A stretch of DNA of 64,000 bases. Origin: Clostridium_AD sp050717515 (GTDB lineage: Bacteria; Bacillota; Clostridia; Clostridiales; Clostridiaceae). Under the pieces are notes generated by a model. It made no database searches, had not been told where the DNA came from, and saw only the letters and a list, made by a program, of their open reading frames with translations. The stretch spans positions 1 to 64,000 of the forward strand of contig NZ_JBOITL010000023.1 of NCBI RefSeq assembly GCF_050717515.1, written 5' to 3'. Positions within the stretch are counted from its first letter, which is position 1, and the number at the start of each line of letters is the position of its first letter. A program made the position numbers and the translations under genes. Below are positions 50,938-60,447 of this stretch, piece after piece.

Positions 50938-52242
50938 TTATTTACTAAATATCTTTGCGGAAATTATAGCCTTTGCCACCGGCTGCTTAAGCCTATTATA
51001 CATACTGATTTCTACTTTAGAAAAACTCCTACCCTTATCCAGAACTTCTGCATATATATCTATATCACTACCCATTTGTACAGGCTTCATAAAATATGCC
51101 ATAATACTATCTACCGAAATATTGATATTATTATTTTTTCTTAGTGCCATTATTCCCATAGTTGATAAAAGCATATTCAATGAGCTCCAAGATGCAGTTC
51201 CAACAGGGTCTAACATTTGAGGAATAATTTGGCCATTAAAGTGTAGCCCATCCCCCTGATGTTCACATTTAAAATTCTTTAAAATAAGATCTTCTATAGT
51301 TTCCGATACTTGAGGCTGCCTGAGTGAAAACTCCATTGCTTTTATAACATCCTCAATACTTAGAACTCCTACTAACTTCTTTTTATTAACCACAGGACAG
51401 AGCTTTATTCCATCCCATCCCATAATGTGAGCAGCATAAGCTACTGTTGTTTTAGGTGTTACACTTATAGGATCCTTGCTCATAACCTTATGTATTGGTT
51501 CATTTTCATCATCATGTCCTTGTAGATCTCTTAGTGTAACTATGCCAATAAGCTTCATATTCTCATCTACCACAGGATATCTTTCATGATTAGTTTCCAT
51601 CATTAGTTTTCTCCAGGTGGCAATAGTGTCAGTACCACTAAGATACTTAGGATGTATTTCCATTACATCTTCAACTGAAATAATTTCTTTTTTAATCATA
51701 CTTTCATAAATAGCTTTATTTATCATGCTTGCTACTGTAAAAGTATCATAAGCTGAAGACAATACAGGAATACCTTTTTCATTTGCCAAGGCCTTTATTT
51801 TTTCACTGCAATTAAAGCCTCCAGTAATTAATACCGCGGCTTCATTTTCAAGGGCAAGCTCTTGTGCCTCTTCCCTATTTCCAACGATAAGTAGATACCC
51901 CGGACTTATATATTTATTTATAGTTTCAACAGCCATGGCTCCTATTATAAATTTATTTAAACTTCTATTTATGCCCTTTTTCCCACCTAAAATCGTTGCA
52001 TCAAGGATGTTTATAACTTCAGCATAAGTCAAGCTTTCAATGTTTTTTTTATCTACCTTCTCTACTCTTACAGTTCCAACCCTAGGTACAGTGTTAACAA
52101 TCCCCATATTTTCAGCTTCTTTTATAGCTCTATATGCTGTACCATCACTAAGGCCTAATTCGCTACTTATGCCCCTTACTGAAATTTTAGTTCCAATTTC
52201 TAGGGAAAGTATATAATTAACAATCTCTTCGTGCTTTGACAT
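50938..52242 (-). CDS. ytoI: YtoI-like regulator: HTH, DRTGG, CBS pair, hot-dog domains
   Basis: A 434-residue multidomain protein. An N-terminal helix-turn-helix (GTKISVRGISSELGLSDGTA) is followed by a DRTGG-type domain (FIIGAMAVETINKYISPGYL). Then come two CBS domains (RYPVVDENMKLIGIVTLRDL and CPVVNKKKLVGVLSIEDVI) and a C-terminal hot-dog thioesterase-like domain. This is the plan of Bacillus YtoI. Ligand is unknown; CBS domains suggest adenine nucleotides. It lies 8 bases after whiA. Confidence 0.9.
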   Translation of the reverse strand: MSKHEEIVNYILSLEIGTKISVRGISSELGLSDGTAYRAIKEAENMGIVNTVPRVGTVRVEKVDKKNIESLTYAEVINILDATILGGKKGINRSLNKFIIGAMAVETINKYISPGYLLIVGNREEAQELALENEAAVLITGGFNCSEKIKALANEKGIPVLSSAYDTFTVASMINKAIYESMIKKEIISVEDVMEIHPKYLSGTDTIATWRKLMMETNHERYPVVDENMKLIGIVTLRDLQGHDDENEPIHKVMSKDPISVTPKTTVAYAAHIMGWDGIKLCPVVNKKKLVGVLSIEDVIKAMEFSLRQPQVSETIEDLILKNFKCEHQGDGLHFNGQIIPQMLDPVGTASWSSLNMLLSTMGIMALRKNNNINISVDSIMAYFMKPVQMGSDIDIYAEVLDKGRSFSKVEISMYNRLKQPVAKAIISAKIFSK

Positions 52243-52250
52243 TAGATGTT

Positions 52251-53201
52251 TTACCTTCCTTCTTTCCTTAATTCCTCAGCAATCTTTTCTATTCTTCTTA
52301 ATCTATGATTAATTCCAGATTTGCCCACTGGTGGTTCAAGTATTGCACCAAGTTCCTTTAGTGATTCATCCGGGTAATCCAGTCGTAGTTCCGCAATCTC
52401 CCTTAAATTTTTAGGAAGCCTTTGGAACCCTAATTCCTTTTGTATTAATTTAATACTTTCAACTTGTCTTACAGATGCATTTACTGTTTTACTAAGATTT
52501 GCGGTTTCGCAATTAACAAGCCTATTTACATTATTCCTCATTTCCTTCATTATTCTTACATTCTCTAAAAATAATAATGAGTTGTGAGCACCAATTATAT
52601 TAAGTAGATCAACAATCTGCTCACCCTCTTTAATATAAATTACAAAACTACTTTTTCTTTGTATTATCTTTGAAAGTAGTCCATAACTATTAATAAGCGT
52701 ACACAGTTCCTCTGCATAATCACTGTCATGTGTAACAAATTCTACATGGTAGTTTTTTTCTGGATTACTGATACTTCCACCGCCTAAAAAGGCACCTCTT
52801 ATATATTTACGTTTGCATTCTTCAGCATCAATTAACCTTTCTGGTATAGTATAATCTATGGAAAAAAAGTTCTCGTCTTCTAGTACTGCCACTTGCTTTA
52901 ATAAGTCTTTAACACCCATTTCTTCTGTAATTATAACCACATAAACATTCTTTTTCTTAAGAGAATTACTTCTTTTAACTAGTAATCTAGCATGAATAGC
53001 AAAATGCTCCTTTAATAATTTAAATATAAGTCTTGCAATTGCAGGATTTTCGGTGGTTATTTGAAAATTAACTTGTTTATTTGAACCAAGTCCAATAGTT
53101 CCACTAACCTTCATTATAGCCGCCAGTTCTGCCATGGCTTCTTTTTTACTCATTTCTGTAAATCTACAAATTTCATTTTTAACCTTAGACGAAAATGACA
53201 T
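52251..53201 (-). CDS. whiA: DNA-binding protein WhiA
   Basis: WhiA is a conserved Gram-positive regulator linked with sporulation and chromosome and cell-division control. The 316 residues include an N-terminal homing-endonuclease-like fold (CKRKYIRGAFLGGGSISNPE) and a C-terminal helix-turn-helix (YPDESLKELGAILEPPVGKS). The start is the ATG at 53201 (MSFSSKVKNEI); the open frame runs 10 codons upstream without a clear site. It forms a block with yvcK and rapZ, as in most Firmicutes. Confidence 0.95.
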   Translation of the reverse strand: MSFSSKVKNEICRFTEMSKKEAMAELAAIMKVSGTIGLGSNKQVNFQITTENPAIARLIFKLLKEHFAIHARLLVKRSNSLKKKNVYVVIITEEMGVKDLLKQVAVLEDENFFSIDYTIPERLIDAEECKRKYIRGAFLGGGSISNPEKNYHVEFVTHDSDYAEELCTLINSYGLLSKIIQRKSSFVIYIKEGEQIVDLLNIIGAHNSLLFLENVRIMKEMRNNVNRLVNCETANLSKTVNASVRQVESIKLIQKELGFQRLPKNLREIAELRLDYPDESLKELGAILEPPVGKSGINHRLRRIEKIAEELRKEGR

Positions 53202-53257
53202 TATTTTACTCCTTATTGCGTTTATTTTCAAAAGAACATAAAAATAAATATTGATTA

Positions 53258-54589
53258 TTATTTATTTTTATGTTCCTTAAGCCTCTGTGATAAATAAAAA
53301 TATTCCACTATTCTCTTTTTATCGTAAAATAGCTTTTTTTCCATAATTGTTTCTAATAAACTGGCTGCAAGCTTGTCTTCATCATGTCTTACATAGCCCT
53401 TTTGAATCTTCACAAAATCACTCTTAATTAGCTCTATACCAAGTTTTGCAACTTCTTTTTCATTTATATTAACCATATTAGAATTATCTTTTTTATATTT
53501 TTCTTCTAAATCATCACTTATTTTCCCTATGTTTACTAAAACATAATCCACAACCTTGCACCCAGCATGTTTAATGATAGCATTTATATGGTCACATACA
53601 CTATAATTATCACTTTCTCCGGGTTGAGTCATTATATTTGACACATAAATTCTTAAGGCCTTTGTTTTATCTAAGGCGTCTCTTATCTCCCTTACTAATA
53701 AGTTTGGAATAATACTAGTATAAAGGCTACCTGGTCCTAGTATTACTGCATCTGCTCCATTTATAGCAATTAACGCTTCTTTAATTGCTTTAGCATCTTT
53801 AGGCTCTATAAAAATCTCCTCAATAGGACTCTTATAATCAAGAGCAGCTTTTGGTATATTTGATTCTCCGTCAATTATTTTTCCATTTTGGAGTTTCGCC
53901 TTTAAAATCATATTATCTAGTGTAACTGGAATAACCCTTCCGGTTACAGCAAGGACTGAGCTCATTTTCTGAACAGCTTCTTCAAAATTATTTGAAATCC
54001 CATCCATTGCTGCTAAGAATAAATTACCAAAATTTTGATCCTTGAGCCGCCCATCTTTAAATCTATACTGCAATAATTCCTCCATTAGTGGCTCCGTATC
54101 CGCTAAGGCTAAAATGCAATTTCTAATATCCCCCGGGGGGAGAATACCCAAGTCATTTCTTAAAACACCAGATCCCCCGCCATCATCTGCCACCGTAACT
54201 ATTGCAGTTATATTGTTAGTATATTTTTTCAAACCACGAAGCATAGTTGCAAGACCTGTACCGCCTCCGATTACTACAATTTTAGGACCTTTTACAAGTG
54301 CCCTCTTTTCATAAATCAAATCTCCAATATTTTTCGAATCAATTGCTACATCTACATTTCCTATATTCATCAATATAATAAATGATTTAATAATTTGCAT
54401 GGTCGCAACATATAAAATCAAAGCTCCAATGCCAATTAAAAAAATAGTAAAACCTACATTTGTAGGCCACAAATGTTTTTTATTAATAAACTCATTAACT
54501 CCATAAAATAAAAACAAAATTCCTATAATCCATACAAGAACCCATCTTTTTATATTAACACCAGGTTTAAGCAAGTCCCTGGTTATCAT
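53258..54589 (-). CDS. yvcK: Gluconeogenesis factor YvcK / GlmR-like
   Basis: A 443-residue CofD-like protein. The N-terminal about 90 residues contain two hydrophobic segments (WVLVWIIGILFLFYGVNEFI and FTIFLIGIGALILYVATMQI), so it is membrane-anchored, unlike Bacillus YvcK. The nucleotide-sugar-binding core starts KIVVIGGGTGLATMLRGLK and has TVADDGGGSGVLR and ILGPGSLYTSIIPNLLV. It controls carbon flow to the cell wall through UDP-GlcNAc in Bacillus. It overlaps the rapZ end by 4 bases. Confidence 0.92.
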   Translation of the reverse strand: MITRDLLKPGVNIKRWVLVWIIGILFLFYGVNEFINKKHLWPTNVGFTIFLIGIGALILYVATMQIIKSFIILMNIGNVDVAIDSKNIGDLIYEKRALVKGPKIVVIGGGTGLATMLRGLKKYTNNITAIVTVADDGGGSGVLRNDLGILPPGDIRNCILALADTEPLMEELLQYRFKDGRLKDQNFGNLFLAAMDGISNNFEEAVQKMSSVLAVTGRVIPVTLDNMILKAKLQNGKIIDGESNIPKAALDYKSPIEEIFIEPKDAKAIKEALIAINGADAVILGPGSLYTSIIPNLLVREIRDALDKTKALRIYVSNIMTQPGESDNYSVCDHINAIIKHAGCKVVDYVLVNIGKISDDLEEKYKKDNSNMVNINEKEVAKLGIELIKSDFVKIQKGYVRHDEDKLAASLLETIMEKKLFYDKKRIVEYFYLSQRLKEHKNK

Positions 54590-55470
54590 AGCTTCCCGCC
54601 ACCTCTATTCACATCTTCATATATATCCCTGTGATCTATATTAACATTATACCCACTCTGCTCTAGCAGTTCATAAATTTTGTTGGATATAGCTACAGAT
54701 CTGTGTCTTCCCCCTGTGCATCCAATAGACACTATCAGCTGTCTTTTTCCTTCTTTTTTATAATTTGGAATTAGAAACTCTAACATATCTTGAAGCTTAT
54801 CTATAAACACTATAGTGCCCTCATAATCTAACACATAATCTCTAACTGGTTTTTCATTACCTGAATACTGCTTAAGCTCAGGAATATAATATGGGTTTGG
54901 CAAAAACCTAACATCAAATACTAAATCTGAATCCACAGGTATCCCATACTTAAACCCAAAAGAAAGTACAGTTATCATAAGTTTAGTTTCCATCTGACCT
55001 TCCTCACCATAAATATTATTAATTTCTTCTGTAAGTTCTCTTGCAGAAAGCTTAGTAGTATTAATTATATGGTCAGCACGCTCACGTACATCCTTAAGTT
55101 TTTTTCTTTCAGTGGCAATTCCATTTAAAACTCTTCCCTCCGGCGCTAGAGGATGTTTTCTTCTTGACTCTTTATATCTTTTAACAAGCACTTCATCTGA
55201 AGCCTCTAAAAATAATATTTCATACATATATCCTTGTTCTTTTAGAAAGGTTAAGCTTTCAAACAAATCATCAAAAAACTTTCCGCCCCTAATGTCTATA
55301 ACTAGTGCAATTTTATCTATATTTCCGTTGGTTTGATAACACGCCTCTGCAAATTTGGGGATTACGGTAGGCGGTAAATTATCCACACAAAAGAATCCTA
55401 AATCTTCAAGGTTTCTTATGGTTTGTGTTTTACCAGCACCAGAAAGCCCCGTTAATATAACAAATCTCAT
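54586..55470 (-). CDS. rapZ: RNase adapter protein RapZ (YvcJ)
   Basis: A 294-residue P-loop nucleotide-binding protein. Walker A GLSGAGKT is at the start, DLPPTVIPKF in the N-terminal domain and SIGCTGGRHRSVAISNKIY in the C-terminal domain. In E. coli it guides RNase E to small RNAs; in Bacillus YvcJ affects competence. The gene leads the rapZ-yvcK-whiA block. It is preceded by a 317-base noncoding gap, 55471-55787, that contains the murB hairpins. Confidence 0.94.
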   Translation of the reverse strand: MRFVILTGLSGAGKTQTIRNLEDLGFFCVDNLPPTVIPKFAEACYQTNGNIDKIALVIDIRGGKFFDDLFESLTFLKEQGYMYEILFLEASDEVLVKRYKESRRKHPLAPEGRVLNGIATERKKLKDVRERADHIINTTKLSARELTEEINNIYGEEGQMETKLMITVLSFGFKYGIPVDSDLVFDVRFLPNPYYIPELKQYSGNEKPVRDYVLDYEGTIVFIDKLQDMLEFLIPNYKKEGKRQLIVSIGCTGGRHRSVAISNKIYELLEQSGYNVNIDHRDIYEDVNRGGGKL

Positions 55471-55616
55471 TTTAAAACCCCCTCTACAAAGATTAATAAT
55501 AATACAGTTTCATTTTTTTATTATAACACATTTAGGGGTGATTAAGCATCTGAAAAAAATAACAAGTTAGCCATGACAAGGATATTTTTTTGAAGAGGTG
55601 CCCAATATATATTTAA

Positions 55617-55654
55617 ATAAAAAAAATGCACAACAAATTAACCCGTTGTACATT
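55617..55654 (-). terminator. Terminator after murB
   Basis: AATGTACAAC/GTTGTGCATT stem, followed by TTTTTT on the minus strand. A weaker upstream hairpin, CCGCATTTCA/TGAAATGTGG, lies at 55744-55777 just after the murB stop. Confidence 0.8.
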
Positions 55655-55787
55655 TTAAAATCTTATTTTTTATATAAACTCTCTCTTAACGCCCCTATAA
55701 ACAATTCATTTTGTTTTTCTGCATCACTATGATTGTATTAAACCCACATTTCAAAAGAAACTCCTTCTGAAATGCGGTTCTTTAAAC

Positions 55788-56723
55788 TTACTTAGAGGCT
55801 TCTTTTTCTTCGCCCCAAATTTTCACTTCGGTATGAAGTTGTACACCAAATTTTTCTTTCACGGTGTATTGCACAAGCTGGATCAAGTCCAGAATATCCT
55901 TTGCACTGGCATTCTTCTTATTAATAATAAAACCAGAATGCTTCTCAGATACTTGAGCACCCCCTACGTAAGTACCTTTTAAACAACAATCTTCTATAAG
56001 CTTACCGGCGAAATAACCCTCTGGCCTTTTAAATGTACTTCCGGCTGATGGATATTCTAAAGGTTGCTTATCACTTCTTCTTTTTGCAAGAGTGTCCATC
56101 CTTGCTTTTATAACATCCACATCTCCAACCTGGAGATTAAGAGTAACTGATACTACTGTATATCCATGTTTTAAAATCGCACTACTTCTATAAGTAAGTT
56201 CCATTTCACCATTAGTTAAAGTTAATAACTCTCCATTATCATCAATAGCTAACATACTTTCCATTACCATAGACATTTCACCATCATAGGCGCCTGCATT
56301 CATAGCTGCCGCACCACCAATACTGCCTGGAATTCCACTAGCAAACTCCATGCCTTTAAGTCCGCTACCCAAAGCTACCTCAGCCACATTATATAATGTA
56401 GCCCCACTTTGTGCAATTATTTTACTTCCTTCTACCTCAATTTTATCAATCTTAGATAGTTTTATAACTACCCCGCGAATTCCACCATCTTTTACCAGCA
56501 AATTAGAACCATTGCCTATTAAATAATATTTAACTCCATTTTCTTTGCAAATTTTTATTACAGCTTGAATTTCACTAATATCTTCTGGAGTTACTAAAAT
56601 ATCCACTGGTCCACCTACTTTGAAATAAGTATGGTTTTGCATTGGTTCATCTATCATTATGTTTGCGCTGTCTATTACTTCATATAATTGTTTAAATACT
56701 TCTACATATTGCTTCATATACAC
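55788..56723 (-). CDS. murB: UDP-N-acetylenolpyruvoylglucosamine reductase
   Basis: MurB is an FAD enzyme that completes UDP-N-acetylmuramate in peptidoglycan synthesis. The 311-residue protein has NHTYFKVGGPVDILVTPED, the FAD site YLIGNGSNLLVKDGGI, GIPGSIGGAAAMNAGAYDGE, the catalytic serine in PSAGSTFKRPEG and the C-terminal HTEVKIWGEE. It lacks the type I insertion, so it is a type II MurB. The ATG at 56723 or the second ATG at 56717 may be used; GAGG lies before both. It is alone between uvrC and rapZ. Confidence 0.96.
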   Translation of the reverse strand: MYMKQYVEVFKQLYEVIDSANIMIDEPMQNHTYFKVGGPVDILVTPEDISEIQAVIKICKENGVKYYLIGNGSNLLVKDGGIRGVVIKLSKIDKIEVEGSKIIAQSGATLYNVAEVALGSGLKGMEFASGIPGSIGGAAAMNAGAYDGEMSMVMESMLAIDDNGELLTLTNGEMELTYRSSAILKHGYTVVSVTLNLQVGDVDVIKARMDTLAKRRSDKQPLEYPSAGSTFKRPEGYFAGKLIEDCCLKGTYVGGAQVSEKHSGFIINKKNASAKDILDLIQLVQYTVKEKFGVQLHTEVKIWGEEKEASK

Positions 56724-56869
56724 TCCTCGAACATATTAATATATTTATATACTCCCCTATCATAAATTTTATGATTAATATTAGGAAAGTTATAGCTCTT
56801 TTAGTTTAACCTTTTTTTAAATATATTTCAACAGTTTAAATTATTCATTATTCATTCCACTGACACTAT

Positions 56870-58732
56870 TTACTGTTTTTTAAAATATTCTAAAACACAT
56901 TGTGCCGCTTTACTATCCATAGAGGGAGTGTCCATTAATTCCTCAGCCCTTGCATTTTTTATATTATCAATGCTACCAAATTTCTTGAGTAGCTCTCTTC
57001 TTCTCTTTTCTCCTATATTAGGTATATTATCTAATATAGAATATAGTGTTCTTTTGTCTCTTAAGGTTCTGTGGTAAGTAATAGCAAATCTATGCACCTC
57101 GTCCTGTATTCTAGTAATTAAATGCATACTTTGAGAATTACTTTTCATAATTAGCTCTATATTATTATATATCAAACCTCTAGTTTTGTGCTTGTCATCC
57201 TTAACCATTCCACATACAGGTATATTTATATTAAGACTATTCAATACTTCTAGTGCCACATTGACCTGTCCTTTTCCACCATCCATAAGAATTAAATCAG
57301 GGAATATACAAAACTTGCCTTTACTTAATTCTAAACTTCTCTCTTTTATTTCTTCCACTTCATAAAGTCCACGCTTAAACCTCCGCTCTAAAATTTCACG
57401 CATGCTATCATAATCGTTTGCTCCTATTACAGATTTTATTTTAAACCTTCTATAATCACTACTTTTAGGTTTCCCATCTTCAAAAACTACCATACTACCT
57501 ACCGAATCCACCCCCATTATATTTGAAATATCATAGGATTCAATTCGCTCTGGTATTTCGTCAAGTTCCAATAGTTCTACAATCTCCTGCAATGCAATTT
57601 TATGAATTTCCTTATCCTCTCTATCCTTTAATTTGAATTGTTGGAGAGTTATCTTAGCATTATTTTCTACCATTTCTAAAGTCTTCTTCTTTTCTCCCTT
57701 TTGAGGAACCTTAATTGTTACCTTTGAGTCTTTTTTTGAGCTAAGCCATTGCTCCAGAATCTCTCCCTCATTTATAAAAGGAACATATATAGTTTTAGGA
57801 ATAAAGGCTGTACCTCCGTAAAATCTCTTTATAAATCCTTCTATAAGTTCACTTCCTAATTCACCCGCTTCGTCATTTAAAATAAAATGTTCCCGGCCTA
57901 TTATCTTTCCATCCCGAAGGAAAAACACCTGAAGGCAAACATCTTTTTCATCCACATATAAATTAATAAAATCTTCATTTTCGCAATTACCTATTACAAT
58001 TTTTTGCTTTTCGTTTATCTTATCTACCGCCAAAATTTTATCTCGAAAACCCGCTGCTTTTTCAAATTCCAAAGATTCTGATGCACTTCCCATCTCTTGC
58101 TTTAGACCATCCACAATATTTCTATCTTTTCCTGTAAGCAGTTCCATTGTACCTTTTATGAATTTACCATAATCTTCTCTATTAATATAACCTGCACAAG
58201 GAGCTTTGCAGAGCCCAATATGGTAGTTCAAGCAAGGCCTTGTATAGGGTAATCCTTCTTTAATAACTCGCTTGCAGGTTCTAAGGGGGAATATTTTTTT
58301 TATAAGCTCAATAACGGTATATACAGCTGCCGAATCTGTATAGGGCCCAAAATATTTCCCTCCATCATTTGCAATATTTCTAGTTACAAAGACTCTTGGG
58401 AATTCCTCATTTATGGTTATTTTTATAAAGGGATAATGTTTATCGTCCTTAAGCAAAATATTGTATCTTGGGCTATATTTCTTAATAAGGTTACACTCGA
58501 GTATTAGTGCTTCCATTTCTGAATCCGTCACTATGTATTCAAATTCAGCTATATTTTTCACCATAGCCTTCACTTTTTCAGAATGATTCTTTGAATTTTG
58601 AAAGTATTGTCTTACTCTATTTTTTAATATTTTAGCCTTCCCTACGTATATTATTTCACCAAGGTGATTTCTCATAAGATATACTCCTGGTGCCTCTGGA
58701 AGAATCTTTAGTTGATATTCAAAATCAAACAC
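56870..58732 (-). CDS. uvrC: UvrABC system protein C
   Basis: UvrC makes both incisions in nucleotide excision repair. The 620 residues hold a GIY-YIG nuclease (APGVYLMRNHLGEIIYVGKA), a cysteine site TCKRVI...CLNYHIGLCKAPCAGY, a UVR motif and an RNase H-like nuclease (DISNIMGVDSVGSMVVFEDG). Helix-hairpin-helix motifs (NIGEKRRRELLKKFGSIDNI) end it. The start is set at the GTG at 58732, where AAGGAGG lies 6 bases upstream and the product begins VFDFEYQLK as in other UvrC proteins; the upstream ATG at 58789 has no site. Confidence 0.95.
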   Translation of the reverse strand: MFDFEYQLKILPEAPGVYLMRNHLGEIIYVGKAKILKNRVRQYFQNSKNHSEKVKAMVKNIAEFEYIVTDSEMEALILECNLIKKYSPRYNILLKDDKHYPFIKITINEEFPRVFVTRNIANDGGKYFGPYTDSAAVYTVIELIKKIFPLRTCKRVIKEGLPYTRPCLNYHIGLCKAPCAGYINREDYGKFIKGTMELLTGKDRNIVDGLKQEMGSASESLEFEKAAGFRDKILAVDKINEKQKIVIGNCENEDFINLYVDEKDVCLQVFFLRDGKIIGREHFILNDEAGELGSELIEGFIKRFYGGTAFIPKTIYVPFINEGEILEQWLSSKKDSKVTIKVPQKGEKKKTLEMVENNAKITLQQFKLKDREDKEIHKIALQEIVELLELDEIPERIESYDISNIMGVDSVGSMVVFEDGKPKSSDYRRFKIKSVIGANDYDSMREILERRFKRGLYEVEEIKERSLELSKGKFCIFPDLILMDGGKGQVNVALEVLNSLNINIPVCGMVKDDKHKTRGLIYNNIELIMKSNSQSMHLITRIQDEVHRFAITYHRTLRDKRTLYSILDNIPNIGEKRRRELLKKFGSIDNIKNARAEELMDTPSMDSKAAQCVLEYFKKQ

Positions 58733-58948
58733 ATTAAACCTCCTTGCCGCTTTCTGGAGTACATAACAAAAATCAATTATTTTAGTCATATATTCCTATT
58801 TCCTGGGCAATTTATTACAAATTGCTACATGCATTATATTACTAATAGGTAATTAAAAATAAATATTAATCCAAGTTTAGAATAATCAATATACAATGCT
58901 CAATGACCAAGTATTTCAGTGAAAATGTAACGACATATTATATGAAAA

Positions 58949-58980
58949 TAAAGTCAGATATCGTTCCATATCTGACTTTA
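58949..58980. terminator. Terminator after the PBP gene
   Basis: AAAGTCAGATAT and its complement form a 12-bp stem. The AT-rich flanks on both sides suit a terminator for the leftward rodA-pbpA unit. Confidence 0.75.
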
Positions 58981-59022
58981 TAATATTAGTGTTTTCACAT
59001 CATTCTATATGTTTTTTTAATT

Positions 59023-60447
59023 TTATTGCAAATAAACTTTTATCAGTTCTCTAGTTATTTCGGCAGCAACTCCGCCGCCTACTCCGCCCTCTTCTACAAT
59101 TACCGCTATGGCAATTTGAGGGTTTTCATATGGTGCAAAACCAATAAACCAGGAATGTGGTCCTACCTGTTTACTGGCATCACCCTTATGATCTGCAGTG
59201 CCTGTTTTTCCACAAACAGTTATGCCATCCACAGCTGCATTTTTCCCTGTACCTTCAGCCACTACATCCTTCATTAAATCTTTCATTATCTTAGCATTTT
59301 CTTTTGACATGTTTTCTCCTAATGCTTTAGGCGCTATTTTCTTTAGTGATTTGCCCTTACTACTCAATATCTCTTTAACCATCATTGGTTGCATCATAAT
59401 GCCATCATTAGCAACCGTGCCTGCAACTAATGCCATTTCCATAGGAGAAGTTAAAACTTGAGCTTGCCCTATAGCACTTTGTGCTATATTACCTTTTTCA
59501 TTGCTTTTATAACTTGGAAATTGACTATTCTCTATGCTTAAACCAGAAGCTGGAGTATCCTTGTTAAAATAAAATTTTTCTGCAGTATCCTTTAGTGCCT
59601 TATTTCCCAAATCAATACCCAAGGATCCAAAAAACACATTACTAGAATGCAAATAAGCAGTTCTAAAATCTATATTTCCCAAAACCTCACCATCATAATT
59701 TCTAAGTGATGAACTTTCATTAAAAACTAATGAACCAGTATCTTCAAACCTCCTATTGTAAACATTTGGAAGGTTCTCTAAGGCACTTATTGCCGTAATA
59801 GTTTTAAATATAGATCCCGGTGGATATAGCCCAGATACTGCTCTGTTAAGCAATGGCATATCCTTATTAGCAACTATCCCTTTCCAATCCTTTTCTAAAT
59901 TATTAGGGTTATAAGATGGCATAGACACCATTGCTAAAATTTCTCCTGTTTTAGGATTTAAAGCCACTATTGAACCGCGCTTACCTTTTAAAAGATTAAA
60001 AGCTTTTTTTTGAAGCTTAGAATCAAGGGTAGTTCGCAGCCCATTACCAACCTTTTCTTCTTCCTTTTTATTAAAGTCAAAAAGCTTTGAGGCTACTGTG
60101 CTTTCAGATCCCATAAGTTCTGCATCATATTTTTTTTCAAGTCCTGCAAGTCCATATATAGGATTCATATACCCTATAGCATGAGCAAAAACCTCGCCTT
60201 GCAAATATTCTTGTTTTTGAGACACTTCGCTTAATTTCGTACTTTTAGTTAAGGGAGTCATATCTTTATCATAAACGGTTCCCCTGAGTACCTTATTTCT
60301 TTCTGCCCATAGTCTATGATTAAAAGTACTGGACACCGCCTTTTGACTATTAAACATATAAATATAGGTTATATAGGAGATTAAAGCAACAAAAAGTATT
60401 AAAAATACCAACATTACTTTTTTTATATTAATCACAAAATCATTCAT
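59023..60447 (-). CDS. pbpA: Class B penicillin-binding protein (PbpA/FtsI-like transpeptidase)
   Basis: A 474-residue monofunctional transpeptidase. An N-terminal anchor (VMLVFLILFVALISYITYIY) precedes a short dimerisation region. The transpeptidase domain carries the active serine SIFK in YPPGSIFKTI, SSN in YLHSSNVFFG and KTGTADHK. It cross-links peptidoglycan outside the membrane. It overlaps the rodA/ftsW-type gene by 8 bases and lies after an FHA gene, the same set as FhaB-RodA-PbpA in actinobacteria. A sporulation role is possible, but not shown. Confidence 0.92.
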   Translation of the reverse strand: MNDFVINIKKVMLVFLILFVALISYITYIYMFNSQKAVSSTFNHRLWAERNKVLRGTVYDKDMTPLTKSTKLSEVSQKQEYLQGEVFAHAIGYMNPIYGLAGLEKKYDAELMGSESTVASKLFDFNKKEEEKVGNGLRTTLDSKLQKKAFNLLKGKRGSIVALNPKTGEILAMVSMPSYNPNNLEKDWKGIVANKDMPLLNRAVSGLYPPGSIFKTITAISALENLPNVYNRRFEDTGSLVFNESSSLRNYDGEVLGNIDFRTAYLHSSNVFFGSLGIDLGNKALKDTAEKFYFNKDTPASGLSIENSQFPSYKSNEKGNIAQSAIGQAQVLTSPMEMALVAGTVANDGIMMQPMMVKEILSSKGKSLKKIAPKALGENMSKENAKIMKDLMKDVVAEGTGKNAAVDGITVCGKTGTADHKGDASKQVGPHSWFIGFAPYENPQIAIAVIVEEGGVGGGVAAEITRELIKVYLQ